From: SZAS-103 sp038226665
Lineage (GTDB): Bacteria > Pseudomonadota > Gammaproteobacteria > Xanthomonadales > Xanthomonadaceae
NCBI GenBank assembly: GCA_038226665.1
Contig: JBBRQI010000011.1
Location: 1 to 64,000 of the forward strand
Length of the DNA: 64,000 nt
Direction of reading: 5' to 3'
Below the pieces are notes generated by a model. That model did no database searches, was not told the DNA's origin, and worked only from the letters and a program-made list of their open reading frames with translations. A program made the translations under genes and the position numbers. Numbering within the stretch: the stretch's first letter is position 1; every line of letters begins with the position of its first letter. This document shows, one piece after another, positions 27,276 to 35,809 of this stretch.

Positions 27276-28096
27276 GGCGCGCGACCCGCGATGCCAGGTT
27301 CGATCACGACCGAGGTCATCCCGATGGCACTGGTCAGGGTCTCGTTGAAGAAACGCACGCGGTCGTCGTCGCGTTGCAGGGCGAGGACGTAGAGCAACGG
27401 CAGGTAATGCTCGGGCGTCGGGATCGAAAGTCGCGCATCGGCACCGAGGCGCGGCCAGTCCACGAGTTCGATGTGTTCGCGCGCACGGATGTGGCGCTTG
27501 ACCGAGGAGTCGAAACGCTGTGCCCAGTCCAGCGGATGCGGATTGCGCGGATCGAATTGGGCGAGGTTGTGGACGATATTCCCGCTGCCGAGCACGAGCA
27601 CGCCATTGTCGCGCAGCGGCATGAGCGCTTTCGCCAACTGGTAGTGATACTCGCCTGGCTGGGTGGTGTCGATGCCGAGTTGCACGACTGGCACGTCGGC
27701 GTTCGGATACATCACATGCAGCACGCTCCACATGCCATGGTCGAACCCTCGTGTTGCATCGACCTGCGCGTGCTTGATCCCGCCGAGCAGTTCTTCGACA
27801 TGCCGCGCGAGTTTTGGATCGCCCGGCGCTGGATAGCGCACGTCGAACAATGCCTTCGGGAACCCGTAGAAATCGTGGATGGTGGGCGGGTGCGCCGAGC
27901 CGGTGATCCGCGCGCCGCGCGTTTCCCAGTGCGCCGACACGCACAGGATTGCGCGCGGTTTCGGCAAGCGTTCGCCGAGTGCGCACCATTCGCGATGGAA
28001 GGCGTTGTCCTCGATCGCGTTCATCGGCGAGCCATGGCCGACGAAAACTACGGGCATCGGCCGCACGGGATCCCGATTCGTCGAAGGCATGGACAT
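27272..28096 (-). CDS. ygiD: 4,5-DOPA-extradiol-dioxygenase-like protein (YgiD family)
   Basis: 274 residues of the LigB-like extradiol dioxygenase family. Metal-site histidines are recognisable in VFVGHGSPMNA, ILCVSAHWETRG, TRGFDHGMWS and SGNIVHNL. Bacterial YgiD proteins cleave L-DOPA-like catechols with zinc or iron at the active site. It is followed, with a 4-nt overlap, by the AtaL-like gene. The catechol-type substrate is from family knowledge, not from this sequence. Confidence 0.9.
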   Translation of the reverse strand: MSMPSTNRDPVRPMPVVFVGHGSPMNAIEDNAFHREWCALGERLPKPRAILCVSAHWETRGARITGSAHPPTIHDFYGFPKALFDVRYPAPGDPKLARHVEELLGGIKHAQVDATRGFDHGMWSVLHVMYPNADVPVVQLGIDTTQPGEYHYQLAKALMPLRDNGVLVLGSGNIVHNLAQFDPRNPHPLDWAQRFDSSVKRHIRAREHIELVDWPRLGADARLSIPTPEHYLPLLYVLALQRDDDRVRFFNETLTSAIGMTSVVIEPGIAGRAP

Positions 28097-28170
28097 CGCC
28101 CGCAGACTAGCGCCGCAGCGACACGATGCACAAGCGCGCTGGAAGCAGATTCAGGATCGTCCCCGCGAAC

Positions 28171-30276
28171 CTATGGGTTGGTCAGTACACGGATGCCCGC
28201 CATCATTCCGCCGTCCTCGTGTTCGAGGACGTGGCAGTGGAAAACAAACTCGCCGGCAATCGCGAAGGGAATCTCGATGGTCGCCACGTGCGCTGTGCAG
28301 GCTCCGCGGCGCCAGTCGGCAACGGTGTTGCATACACCATCGGCATGCTGCAGCGGCAGGCTGTCCATGAGCTGCGATCCGGTTGCGAACCGCGGGGCGG
28401 TGACGGTGCCATCGACCGTCGGTGCCGAGATCACCGAAAATCGTACCTGATGCACGTGGAAACTGTGGTCTTCATCGGCAAGGTTCACGAGCTGCCAGCG
28501 CTCCACCTCCGGCTGGTTGCCGGGTTGCAGCGCCAGGCACAGCGGCGTGTTCATGTGGTCGAACGCGCGGACATCGATGAAGGTGCCGGAAACCGGTTTG
28601 CCGTGCTCGTCGAGTTCCTCGTAGCCCATGCCGAAAGGCGCGGTCTTGCTGTCGAGGGAATTGAGGAAGATCCGTCGCATGTGGCCCGGCGCAAGGGGTG
28701 CGCAATGCGTGGCAGCCGGCAAGGTGCTGGCGGTGAATGCGTTCGGGAACGGATTCTTGCTGGTCTGGTTCTTGCGCGCGCTCATCGCGCCGTCGCCTTG
28801 CAGCGGGACGCTTCCGGTTGCGATGTGCACCTTGGCCAGGTCGATCGCTGGATAGTTGTCGCCTGTCGGCCCGGTGTCGAAACCTGAAGTGCGCAGGATG
28901 ACGGATGCCGGCGTCGGCTGCGAACTGACAAACCCCTGCGCATCGCGATAGCCGACCCAGATTTCCGCGCGCATGGCGGGCATCAGGTGCAGGCGTTTCG
29001 TGCAGATCCCGAGTCTTGGGCCGAACGTCGAAAGGCAGATCGTCGGCTGGGTCACGCCCTTTCCGCTGGTGCCCACGCTGGCGCCATCGAGCGAAACCAC
29101 CTGCATCAGCATTTGCCGACGTTCGCCGGGAAGCCACAGATTGAGATCGTAGGTGGTATTGGCCGATGCGTTGGTGATGCGCCAGATCTGCCCGGCAGGC
29201 ATGCCCACGGTGATCGACGGGTACACCTGTCCGTTGATGGAGTAGAACCAGCGGCCTCCGGTATGGTCGAGGCCGCCCACGGGGCTGCTCTTCGAGCCGT
29301 CGCAACCGCCCTGGTGCTGCCGTGACGTCGAGCCGACGCTATCGTCGACTGCGCAGAACCCGGTGTCCTGGTCGAGCCTGATGGTGTTGTCGGATTCGAC
29401 TTGCGAATCCTTCAACAGCAATTCGCGCTGCGGTATCTGTGCGAGCCGGTCGCGGCAGGCCCGGGCGATGCAGACTTCGTCGGCGACATGTCCGATCGTC
29501 AACACGCCGGACATGCCGTTGGTGAGTTGCGCCTGCACCAGTCCGTGCGGATGCGGGTGGAACCAGAACAGGCCGGAAGGGTGACTCGTCGGGATGTCGT
29601 ACTGGTAGTCGATCTGGTCGTAGACGATGGGGCCCATCATTCCGTCGGCGGGGGATGCCTGACCGTTGGCGGAGTTGAACACCCGCGCAAAGGCGTTGTC
29701 TCCCCACGGCCCAACCCAAGGCCCTCCCGGTCTCGGCGATGCGTAGTGCGGCGATACCAGCAAGCCGTGGGTATGCAGGCTGGTTGGATTCAACGAACGG
29801 CCCCGCGCGCGCTCGTCCATCGGGGCGTTGGGGTTGATGACGGAGTCGGGGTCGATCGGCAGGGTGAAGATGGGCAGCTGATTGACCAGGCGAATCCTGA
29901 GCGTGTCGCCGGGTTCGACTTGCAAGCGTGAGCCGCCGTATTCGTTGCTGCTGAAACTTCCCTTGGGGCATTGGTCGCCTCTGGAGGGCCGCGCACAAAC
30001 CTCGTACACCCAACCGGTCGTGCGAAAAGGCGAAAACATGGCGACCGGCGCTTCGTGCGCAACGATCAACATGTCGAGCACGCCGCGGTCGCTCTGGAAC
30101 AAACGGGGATCCTGCAGTTCGTCCTTGGCCAATTCCAGCAACGGGACGCTGGCTGGTTGCACCGCAGCCGGGGCGGCATGGCTCGGGGCTTGCCACAACG
30201 CGAGACCGATGACAATGGTCGTCGTGCTGACGATGCCCGCGACTGCGGGAAGCTTGAGCCTGGTCGATCGCGACAT
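28171..30276 (-). CDS. Secreted multicopper oxidase
   Basis: 701 residues with a signal peptide ending SHAA. All four copper-binding segments are visible: LHTHG, FWFHPHPHG, HSFHVHQVRF and FHCHVLEHEDGGMM, the last including the type 1 Cys and axial Met. The protein is longer than CueO/CopA-type oxidases, with a long loop between the second and third domains. The substrate (Cu(I), phenols, Mn or Fe) is not decided. A possible Fur-like sequence lies just upstream of the start. Confidence 0.92.
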   Translation of the reverse strand: MSRSTRLKLPAVAGIVSTTTIVIGLALWQAPSHAAPAAVQPASVPLLELAKDELQDPRLFQSDRGVLDMLIVAHEAPVAMFSPFRTTGWVYEVCARPSRGDQCPKGSFSSNEYGGSRLQVEPGDTLRIRLVNQLPIFTLPIDPDSVINPNAPMDERARGRSLNPTSLHTHGLLVSPHYASPRPGGPWVGPWGDNAFARVFNSANGQASPADGMMGPIVYDQIDYQYDIPTSHPSGLFWFHPHPHGLVQAQLTNGMSGVLTIGHVADEVCIARACRDRLAQIPQRELLLKDSQVESDNTIRLDQDTGFCAVDDSVGSTSRQHQGGCDGSKSSPVGGLDHTGGRWFYSINGQVYPSITVGMPAGQIWRITNASANTTYDLNLWLPGERRQMLMQVVSLDGASVGTSGKGVTQPTICLSTFGPRLGICTKRLHLMPAMRAEIWVGYRDAQGFVSSQPTPASVILRTSGFDTGPTGDNYPAIDLAKVHIATGSVPLQGDGAMSARKNQTSKNPFPNAFTASTLPAATHCAPLAPGHMRRIFLNSLDSKTAPFGMGYEELDEHGKPVSGTFIDVRAFDHMNTPLCLALQPGNQPEVERWQLVNLADEDHSFHVHQVRFSVISAPTVDGTVTAPRFATGSQLMDSLPLQHADGVCNTVADWRRGACTAHVATIEIPFAIAGEFVFHCHVLEHEDGGMMAGIRVLTNP

Positions 30277-30297
30277 GGGTACGCCTAGGAAATTAAA

Positions 30298-30312
30298 TGC
30301 AATTGATTTTCA
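30298..30312. promoter_or_regulatory. Possible Fur-like box before multicopper oxidase gene
   Basis: On the minus strand the sequence TGAAAATCAATTGCA differs from the 7-1-7 Fur consensus TGATAATnATTATCA at four positions. It lies 22-36 bases before the oxidase start in an AT-rich pocket. Weak evidence; other operators are equally possible. Confidence 0.25.
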
Positions 30313-30479
30313 TTTGAAATGAGCGTTTGCGCAAGGAGATTGCATCCCTCGGCGGTTCGAGTTTGTTGCAGCGATGTGTTGCGCCAATCATGCTGCTTTC
30401 GCATCGAATTGCCTGGTTGGCCGGAATGCGAAATACACAAGCATTTCGGCCTGCGTCATGCATGAATGCAAAAATTTCA

Positions 30480-31472
30480 TCAAGGTATTGAGTCATCCAT
30501 GTACGACGGCATGAGCAGAACCTTGCCACTGACACCACGTCCTTCTAGCAATGCATGCGCTTTCGCGCCATCGGACAACGCAAACCGCGCCGCGATGGGC
30601 ACCCGCAAATGGTGGTCGCGGATCGCTGCAAACAACGTGTCGGCGCGGGATTGCCGCGCCTGCGCCGAAGTCAGCACGTTCCATAGGTCGCCGCCGACCA
30701 GGGTCAGCGAGCGATCCATCAGCAGGCGCGGATCGACCGGATCGGGATCCCCGGCCGCCATGCCGTAGAACACCACCGTGCCGCCGGTGCGCGCAAGCGC
30801 AAGGCTGTCGTGCAGAGTGCGGCCGATCGAGTCGTAGACGACATCGGCGCCGTTGGGCAGCGCGGCGCGTGCGCGTTCCGCCCAGCCATCGCCTGAATCG
30901 ATCGCAATGCACGCGCCCGCCTGCATCGCGGCGTTTCGCTTGTCTGCGGACGAAGCCAGTGCGATGACCTTCGCGCCGCGCGCGGCCGCGAGTTGGGTCA
31001 GCAGCAGCCCGACACCACCGCCTGCAGCATGCACGAGCACGATGTCGCCCGAATGCACGGCATAACTGTCGGCACTCAGGAATTGCGCGGTCAAGCCTTG
31101 CAGCAACACGGCCGCAGCCGCATCGAAATCGATGGAGTCGGGCAGGCGGATGAGTTTGTCCAGCGGGACTGCGACCAGTTCCGCATTCGCATGCGGGCAG
31201 TCCGCGAAAGCCACGCGCTGCCCGGTTTGCCATCCGCGGACAGCGTCTTCGGGATGCAGCGCCGCGATGGTTCCGGCTGCCTCATAGCCGGCGATCCACG
31301 GCGGCGATCCGACGAGGTGATAGCGACCCTGGCGGCGGTAGATGTCGGCGAAATTCAGCCCGATCGCCGCCGTGCGCACGATCGCGACGCCGGGTGCCGG
31401 GATCGGATCGGGCATGGCGGTCCATTCGAGGACTTCCGGGCCGCCGAAGCGGGAAAACGTGAGTGCATGCAT
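30480..31472 (-). CDS. NADPH:quinone reductase-like (MDR superfamily) oxidoreductase
   Basis: 330 residues starting MHALTFSRFGGPEVLEW. It is a zinc-free medium-chain reductase of QorA type: GLNFADIYRRQGRY, VLLQGLTAQFL, then the nucleotide-binding VHAAGGGVGLLLTQLAAARGA and the tail GKVLLMP. NADPH is the probable cofactor, reducing quinones or enones. Divergent from the PadR gene; the shared 110-bp region carries a dyad that may regulate both. Confidence 0.92.
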   Translation of the reverse strand: MHALTFSRFGGPEVLEWTAMPDPIPAPGVAIVRTAAIGLNFADIYRRQGRYHLVGSPPWIAGYEAAGTIAALHPEDAVRGWQTGQRVAFADCPHANAELVAVPLDKLIRLPDSIDFDAAAAVLLQGLTAQFLSADSYAVHSGDIVLVHAAGGGVGLLLTQLAAARGAKVIALASSADKRNAAMQAGACIAIDSGDGWAERARAALPNGADVVYDSIGRTLHDSLALARTGGTVVFYGMAAGDPDPVDPRLLMDRSLTLVGGDLWNVLTSAQARQSRADTLFAAIRDHHLRVPIAARFALSDGAKAHALLEGRGVSGKVLLMPSYMDDSIP

Positions 31473-31521
31473 CAAGGAAGAGTACCCGTTGCCATGCGCT
31501 ATGACTTTCGGCACGTTCGCT

Positions 31522-31538
31522 AGTATGAACTTCACACT
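31522..31538. promoter_or_regulatory. 17-bp dyad operator between quinone reductase and padR genes
   Basis: AGTATGAACTTCACACT is a near-perfect palindrome: AGT(A/G)TGAA around a central pair, matching its own reverse complement except at one pair and the centre. It is centred 58 bp before the quinone-reductase start and 53 bp before the padR start. PadR family proteins are often autoregulatory, so a PadR operator is the leading guess. Confidence 0.5.
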
Positions 31539-31582
31539 AAGGTGAACTCATTGCCATACCGCAGTCCGCCCAAGCCGCCGTC

Positions 31583-31957
31583 ATGAACGCCCCAATGATC
31601 GACACCGACAGCCACCTGCGCAAGTTCCAGAAGGAGCTCAGCGCGGGCACGGTCTCGCTGGTGCTGCTCGCCGTGCTGGACGGTTCGGCCGAACCACTGT
31701 ACGGCTACCAGATCGCCAAGCGCCTGCAGTTGTCCGGCGACGCGTTGTTCAGCGGCAAGCAAAGCGCGCTGTATCCGGTGCTGCGCAACCTCAGTGCCGC
31801 CGGCTTGCTCGACAGCCACGTCGAGCCGTCCGTCGCCGGGCCGCCGCGTCGCTACTACAGCATCACCACGCTGGGTCGCGCGGTTTTTTCCGAGTGGGTT
31901 GCGACCTGGGAAGCCACCCGCCGTTCCGTCGATTCCGTGTTGAAGGATGTCCCATGA
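31583..31957 (+). CDS. PadR-family transcriptional regulator
   Basis: 124 residues: winged-helix N-terminus (LVLLAVLDG, LYGYQIAKRL, SALYPVLRNLSAAGLL, RRYYSITTLGRAVFSEW) and a short C-terminal helix. The protein belongs to the subgroup often paired with a membrane sensor protein, and here its TGA overlaps the ATG of that gene by 4 nt (ATGA). It is probably a repressor responding to a membrane or small-molecule signal sensed through the partner. Confidence 0.9.
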   Translation: MNAPMIDTDSHLRKFQKELSAGTVSLVLLAVLDGSAEPLYGYQIAKRLQLSGDALFSGKQSALYPVLRNLSAAGLLDSHVEPSVAGPPRRYYSITTLGRAVFSEWVATWEATRRSVDSVLKDVP

Positions 31958-32886
31958 ATGCCATCGATTCAGTCAATGCGTCCGTATCCGGCAAGCCATT
32001 GCCGCACACGATTCCCGAATATCTCGCGCAACTGCGCGATGCCTTGCGCGGATCCGATCCGGCGCTGATCCAGGATGCGTTGTACGACGCCGAGGAATAT
32101 CTGCGTTCGGAACTTGCCGACCGCACAGGCGAGGACGAGGCCAGCGTGATCGCGGCGGTGGCAAGCAGTTACGGCGCACCGATCGAGGTCGCGGAGATTT
32201 ACCGCGATACCGAAACGAAAGTCGTCACTGCACTGCGCACGCCGCCGCCGCCGCCGCGCCACACCGCGCTCGGCCGGTTCTTTGGCGTTGCCGCCGATCC
32301 GCGCACGTATTCGGCGATGTTTTACATGCTGTTGTCGCTGGCGACCGGCATCTTCTATTTCACTTGGGCGGTGAGCGGGCTGAGCCTGTCGCTGGGTCTG
32401 TCGATCCTGATCATCGGCTTGCCGTTCGTGGTGCTGTTCTTCGGCAGCGTGCGCGTGCTGTCGATCGTGGAAGGACGCATCGTCGAGGTGATGCTGGGCG
32501 AGCGCATGCCGCGCCGGCCGCTCTATGCGGATCGCGGAAAGCCGATGTTGACGCGGATCGGCGCGATGTTCACCGACCCACGCAGCTGGTCGACGATCCT
32601 GTACATGTTGATCATGCTGCCGCTAGGTATCGTCTACTTCACGCTTGCCGTGACGCTGCTGTCGGTGTCGCTGTCGTTCATTGCCGCACCGTTCCTGTGG
32701 TACTTCGGCGGGCAAGTCGGCTGGTCGTTGAACGGTTACGAAGGCCCCGACCCGAACTGGCTTGCGCCTTTGCTGTTTCCACTCGGCGTCGTGTTGCTGT
32801 TCGCCTTCATGCACGCGGCGCGCGGCATCGGCCAACTGCATGGTCAGCTTGCGAAACACCTGCTGGTACGGAGCGCGGAGGATTGA
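31954..32886 (+). CDS. Membrane sensor protein (DUF1700/putative-sensor type) partner of PadR
   Basis: 310 residues. The N-terminus (about residues 20-90) is a soluble HAAS-like helical domain (YLAQLRDALRGSDPALIQDALYDAEEYLRSEL), followed by a Pro-rich linker and membrane segments in two repeated units (ATGIFYFTWAVSGLSLSLGL and GIVYFTLAVTLLSVSLSFIA). This matches the putative-sensor (PF13796-like) design of proteins encoded next to PadR regulators. Its ATG overlaps the padR stop. The signal is unknown. Confidence 0.82.
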   Translation: MNAIDSVNASVSGKPLPHTIPEYLAQLRDALRGSDPALIQDALYDAEEYLRSELADRTGEDEASVIAAVASSYGAPIEVAEIYRDTETKVVTALRTPPPPPRHTALGRFFGVAADPRTYSAMFYMLLSLATGIFYFTWAVSGLSLSLGLSILIIGLPFVVLFFGSVRVLSIVEGRIVEVMLGERMPRRPLYADRGKPMLTRIGAMFTDPRSWSTILYMLIMLPLGIVYFTLAVTLLSVSLSFIAAPFLWYFGGQVGWSLNGYEGPDPNWLAPLLFPLGVVLLFAFMHAARGIGQLHGQLAKHLLVRSAED

Positions 32887-33226
32887 AGCGCGATTCAATC
32901 GCTAGCGGCCGCGTCGGCATTTGTGGCGTTCGCCAACTCGCTCAGCACAGCATCGTCCAAGCCGCAACACTGCGGTCGCCAATGCGGGGCTGGCGGGGCA
33001 ATGGGTGATCAACACCACCGTGCGGCGGCTGAGCAGTTGCCGGGAATGAATTAGCGCTCGCCATCTGCGGGCTTGCGATCGGACATCCGAGTTTTTGGAA
33101 ACGGTGCCGCTTGGAACAGCTGAACGGCTGCGCTCCAGCATCGACACAAGGTTGAAAATGATAGCGAAGCGAAGCCCGGCGTCGCCCTGGATAGTGGTGC
33201 TGCGTGGCCCAGGACGTCGCCTTGCG
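32887..33226. other. Intergenic stretch between sensor protein gene and GT41-like gene
   Basis: 340 bp without a gene I can support. It contains the decayed ABC-gene copy described separately. The remaining sequence shows no promoter, RNA or repeat that I can recognise. Confidence 0.6.
32978..33086 (-). pseudogene. Decayed duplicate of the exporter ABC gene 3' end
   Basis: The DNA at 32978-33086 aligns with 35878-35990, inside the intact exporter gene, with an uninterrupted identical stretch over GGGTGATCAACACCACCGTG (33003-33022) and the following GCGGCGGCT. Point changes and small deletions break the frame. Read on the minus strand it still spells RQLLSRRTVVLITHCPASPAL where the intact gene has RELLSRRTVVLITHRPASLAL. 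It lies about 140 bp beyond the 3' end of the GT41-like gene. Confidence 0.8.
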
Positions 33227-35485
33227 CTAATGCACCGGTGCCGGCCAAAGCGTGAACATCGCGTCATCGCTGGGCTCTGACGCTGCGACTGCCCACCGAT
33301 AGAATGCCTCCAGCGACCTCACGCAGCTTGCGTCGTCAAACAGCAGCTGTCGACGATCGCGGATACGCCGCGATATATCCCTGCGCAATGCAGCGTCACG
33401 CCCTAGTCTGACCGCAATGTCAACGTAGTCATACAAGTCGGTGGCGATCGTGTCCAGGATTCCCAGTTGGCGAAGAAAGCCATAGCTCTGGCGGCCGCGC
33501 ATCAATTCCCCCGGCAGGATCACCATGGGGAGGTTGCAACTCAGCGCGTCGAGCGCGGTGAGCCCACCAGACCAGCCGATCGTGTCGAGATACACGTCGC
33601 TTGCCAGGTTGAGGCTGATGAAATTGTCGAATCCCTGCCAGGGAATGAAGCGGATATGACGATCTGCATCAAGTTCATGCGCCTCGAAGCTGCGCTTGAT
33701 TCGCCCGCGGAACGTATTCGTCCAAGCCGGGTATTCGCCCTCGGCGAAGACAAAAATGGCACGGTCGACTTGCTCGCAGATGCGTGCAAACACGTCGTCG
33801 TTGCAGGGCAGGAACTTGAACAGGGAGTGTGCGACAAGGTAAATGACTGCGTCTTCGGGGAGGCCGAAATCAGCGCGCGATTTACCGATTGCAGGGGTAG
33901 GGGATGGCGGCACACAAAGACCGATTCCCGCCAGTGTCACTAACCGCTCCGCATAGTGATCGGCAGCATTCGCAGGTTCCATCGCCTCGTTACTGATGAA
34001 ATAGTCCAGCGTGGGCAGTCCGGTTGTAACGGGATGTCCCTGCGCAACGCATTGAATTGGCGCGAGTCGCAATGCAGCCAGGCGCATGCTGACGGGGGCC
34101 ATGCCGATTTCCGGATATACCAGCACATCGAGCTCTGCTGAGCGGATCAGTCGCGCAGCGGCATCCGTGTTCGTGGCAGGCTCATGGCAACAATCCACCA
34201 AAGAGGCCAGGTAGGCGCTCATCCAATCGCATTGGTTTTGAAGTGGGAACAGGTGCAGCTCGAAGGCATTGCGATCAGCATGTTGCAACCATCCCGAAAG
34301 GTAGCGCATGGCGGCGTTGCCGTCGGTAACTTGCTCGGTTGCATATCCGACGCGAATCCTGCCCTCTGGTGGGATTCGACGATGGCGCAACAACTGGTTG
34401 AATTGCGGGAAGCGTGCAGACATAACCCTGTGCACGAATTGTCCGAATGCCTGCGCTTCGTCAACACATGGCTCTCCCAGATAAGCCATATAGAAATTCG
34501 GCTCCAAGGCTTCTTCCAGCATAGTCAGTTCATCCCCTTGGCTGGGAATCGCGATGTCCTTCAAGGCGTGGATGCTCCTGCGGGCTCGCTTGTGAGCCTG
34601 GTCCATATCGGCTTGCGTTGCTGGTACCGCTGGCAGGATCAAACCGGCCTCCAGCCTTAGACGCCAGTCGTTCAACGCTTCCGCGCCCCTGGACAAGACC
34701 GCGTAAGCATCCGCGTGGCGATGCAAGTCCATCAGTGCATACGCCCAACGCAACCGCGCATCTGGCGGACAAGCATCGCGCGCTGCCGCATCTTCAACTA
34801 TCTTCAATGCCTGTTGATCTTCGCCGACATGGAATAGGGCCGAAAGCAACTTGGAGAGAAAGGCGGGCGATTGCGCATCCTCCTTTGGTGCTGCAAGGAG
34901 AGTTTCGGCGGCTATGCGTGCGTCGCCGCGTATCAGCAAGTTGGCCCCCAGCACGCATTGCGCACGCCCCGGTTGACCAAGTCGATTCAACACAAAAGCA
35001 AGATTGCGGGCACGGCGACGGCTTTTCGGACGTTCTTCGTTCAGCGCCATCACTGCGGTAAACGCTTTGTCCCAGTCTTGATGCAGGACATGCAGGCAGG
35101 TTGTCTTCCAGCCGGGCAGGTATTGATATTTTCCGAGTAGACATCGATCCAGGGCGGGTGTCATTGCGGTTCGCACCCAGGCCCGTTCGGCGATTTCGAC
35201 AGGATCGCAATCTGCCTGGCCAAGACTTTGACCAATTTGGTGGAGCAGCGACAGGTCATCCGTTTCGCAAAGCAATGCCTGTTCCCACGAGGCCAGTGCC
35301 TTGGTTCGATCGCCATGCCGAAAGTGTATGAGGGCTTTCTCATGCCACCAGCCCATGCCCTTCTTCAACGCGTCTGCGTTGCCGGCATCGATGGCTGCAT
35401 GCTCGCTTCGTGCCGCAGACAGGGAGCGTGCTGCGGCTTTCTGCTCGATCAGGCGCAGGGCCTGCTGGAAGCGGAAGTAATCCAT
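33227..35485 (-). CDS. SPINDLY/O-GlcNAc-transferase-like (GT41) protein with TPR region
   Basis: 752 residues. The N-terminal half is a helical TPR-like region (WHEKALIHFRHGDRTKALASWEQALLC, further helical pairs to about residue 300). The C-terminal half is a GT-B glycosyltransferase of the SPINDLY/OGT family: RIRVGYATEQV, LDVLVYPEIGM, QCVAQGHPVTTGLPTLDYFISNE, and the nucleotide-sugar site LDTIGWSGGLTALDALSCNLPMVILPGE. The family glycosylates Ser/Thr (or Asn in HMW1C relatives). It lies downstream of the lasso exporter gene on the same strand, flanked by two copies of the exporter's 3' end, so it may be a late addition to that locus. Confidence 0.88.
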   Translation of the reverse strand: MDYFRFQQALRLIEQKAAARSLSAARSEHAAIDAGNADALKKGMGWWHEKALIHFRHGDRTKALASWEQALLCETDDLSLLHQIGQSLGQADCDPVEIAERAWVRTAMTPALDRCLLGKYQYLPGWKTTCLHVLHQDWDKAFTAVMALNEERPKSRRRARNLAFVLNRLGQPGRAQCVLGANLLIRGDARIAAETLLAAPKEDAQSPAFLSKLLSALFHVGEDQQALKIVEDAAARDACPPDARLRWAYALMDLHRHADAYAVLSRGAEALNDWRLRLEAGLILPAVPATQADMDQAHKRARRSIHALKDIAIPSQGDELTMLEEALEPNFYMAYLGEPCVDEAQAFGQFVHRVMSARFPQFNQLLRHRRIPPEGRIRVGYATEQVTDGNAAMRYLSGWLQHADRNAFELHLFPLQNQCDWMSAYLASLVDCCHEPATNTDAAARLIRSAELDVLVYPEIGMAPVSMRLAALRLAPIQCVAQGHPVTTGLPTLDYFISNEAMEPANAADHYAERLVTLAGIGLCVPPSPTPAIGKSRADFGLPEDAVIYLVAHSLFKFLPCNDDVFARICEQVDRAIFVFAEGEYPAWTNTFRGRIKRSFEAHELDADRHIRFIPWQGFDNFISLNLASDVYLDTIGWSGGLTALDALSCNLPMVILPGELMRGRQSYGFLRQLGILDTIATDLYDYVDIAVRLGRDAALRRDISRRIRDRRQLLFDDASCVRSLEAFYRWAVAASEPSDDAMFTLWPAPVH

Positions 35486-35809
35486 TCGAGAGAAGATCCC
35501 ACTATTGCGTATTGGAAGTAGTGTGCCCGTTGTGATTCGGAAATGAGGCGTCGGTGCGTTTCCCGGGGAAGATCGGAATCACCCCGTCATCACTGCGAAG
35601 GCGCAAGCGCTTCGAAACAGCCGCAGGCTGGTCAACCCATAAACTCCAACTGCTTGATCTGCAAGTCACTGGATTTCCGCTTTCGCGGGGATGACCATCC
35701 TAAGTGGACTTGGTCAGAGATTCGCTGGTGGGCAGATCGTTGAATTCCCAATGGTTGCCCAGCTGCGCGCAACCGTCACCGTGAGTCGCAGCAGGGTCGC
35801 TCCCAAGTC
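35486..35809. other. Intergenic stretch with degenerate REP-like inverted repeat
   Basis: 324 bp between the exporter stop and the GT41-like start. A CTGGATTTCCGCTTTCGCGG-type unit lies at 35669-35695, and a divergent inverse form (CCCCGTCATCACTGCGAAGG) begins near 35582. Such GC-rich units are dispersed intergenic repeats in related genomes. No gene is supported here. Confidence 0.5.

Noticed and set aside
27276..27989. N-terminal extension of the AtaL-like gene
   Set aside because: Runs through the dioxygenase gene in another frame; the ATGA overlap start at 27275 is adequate.
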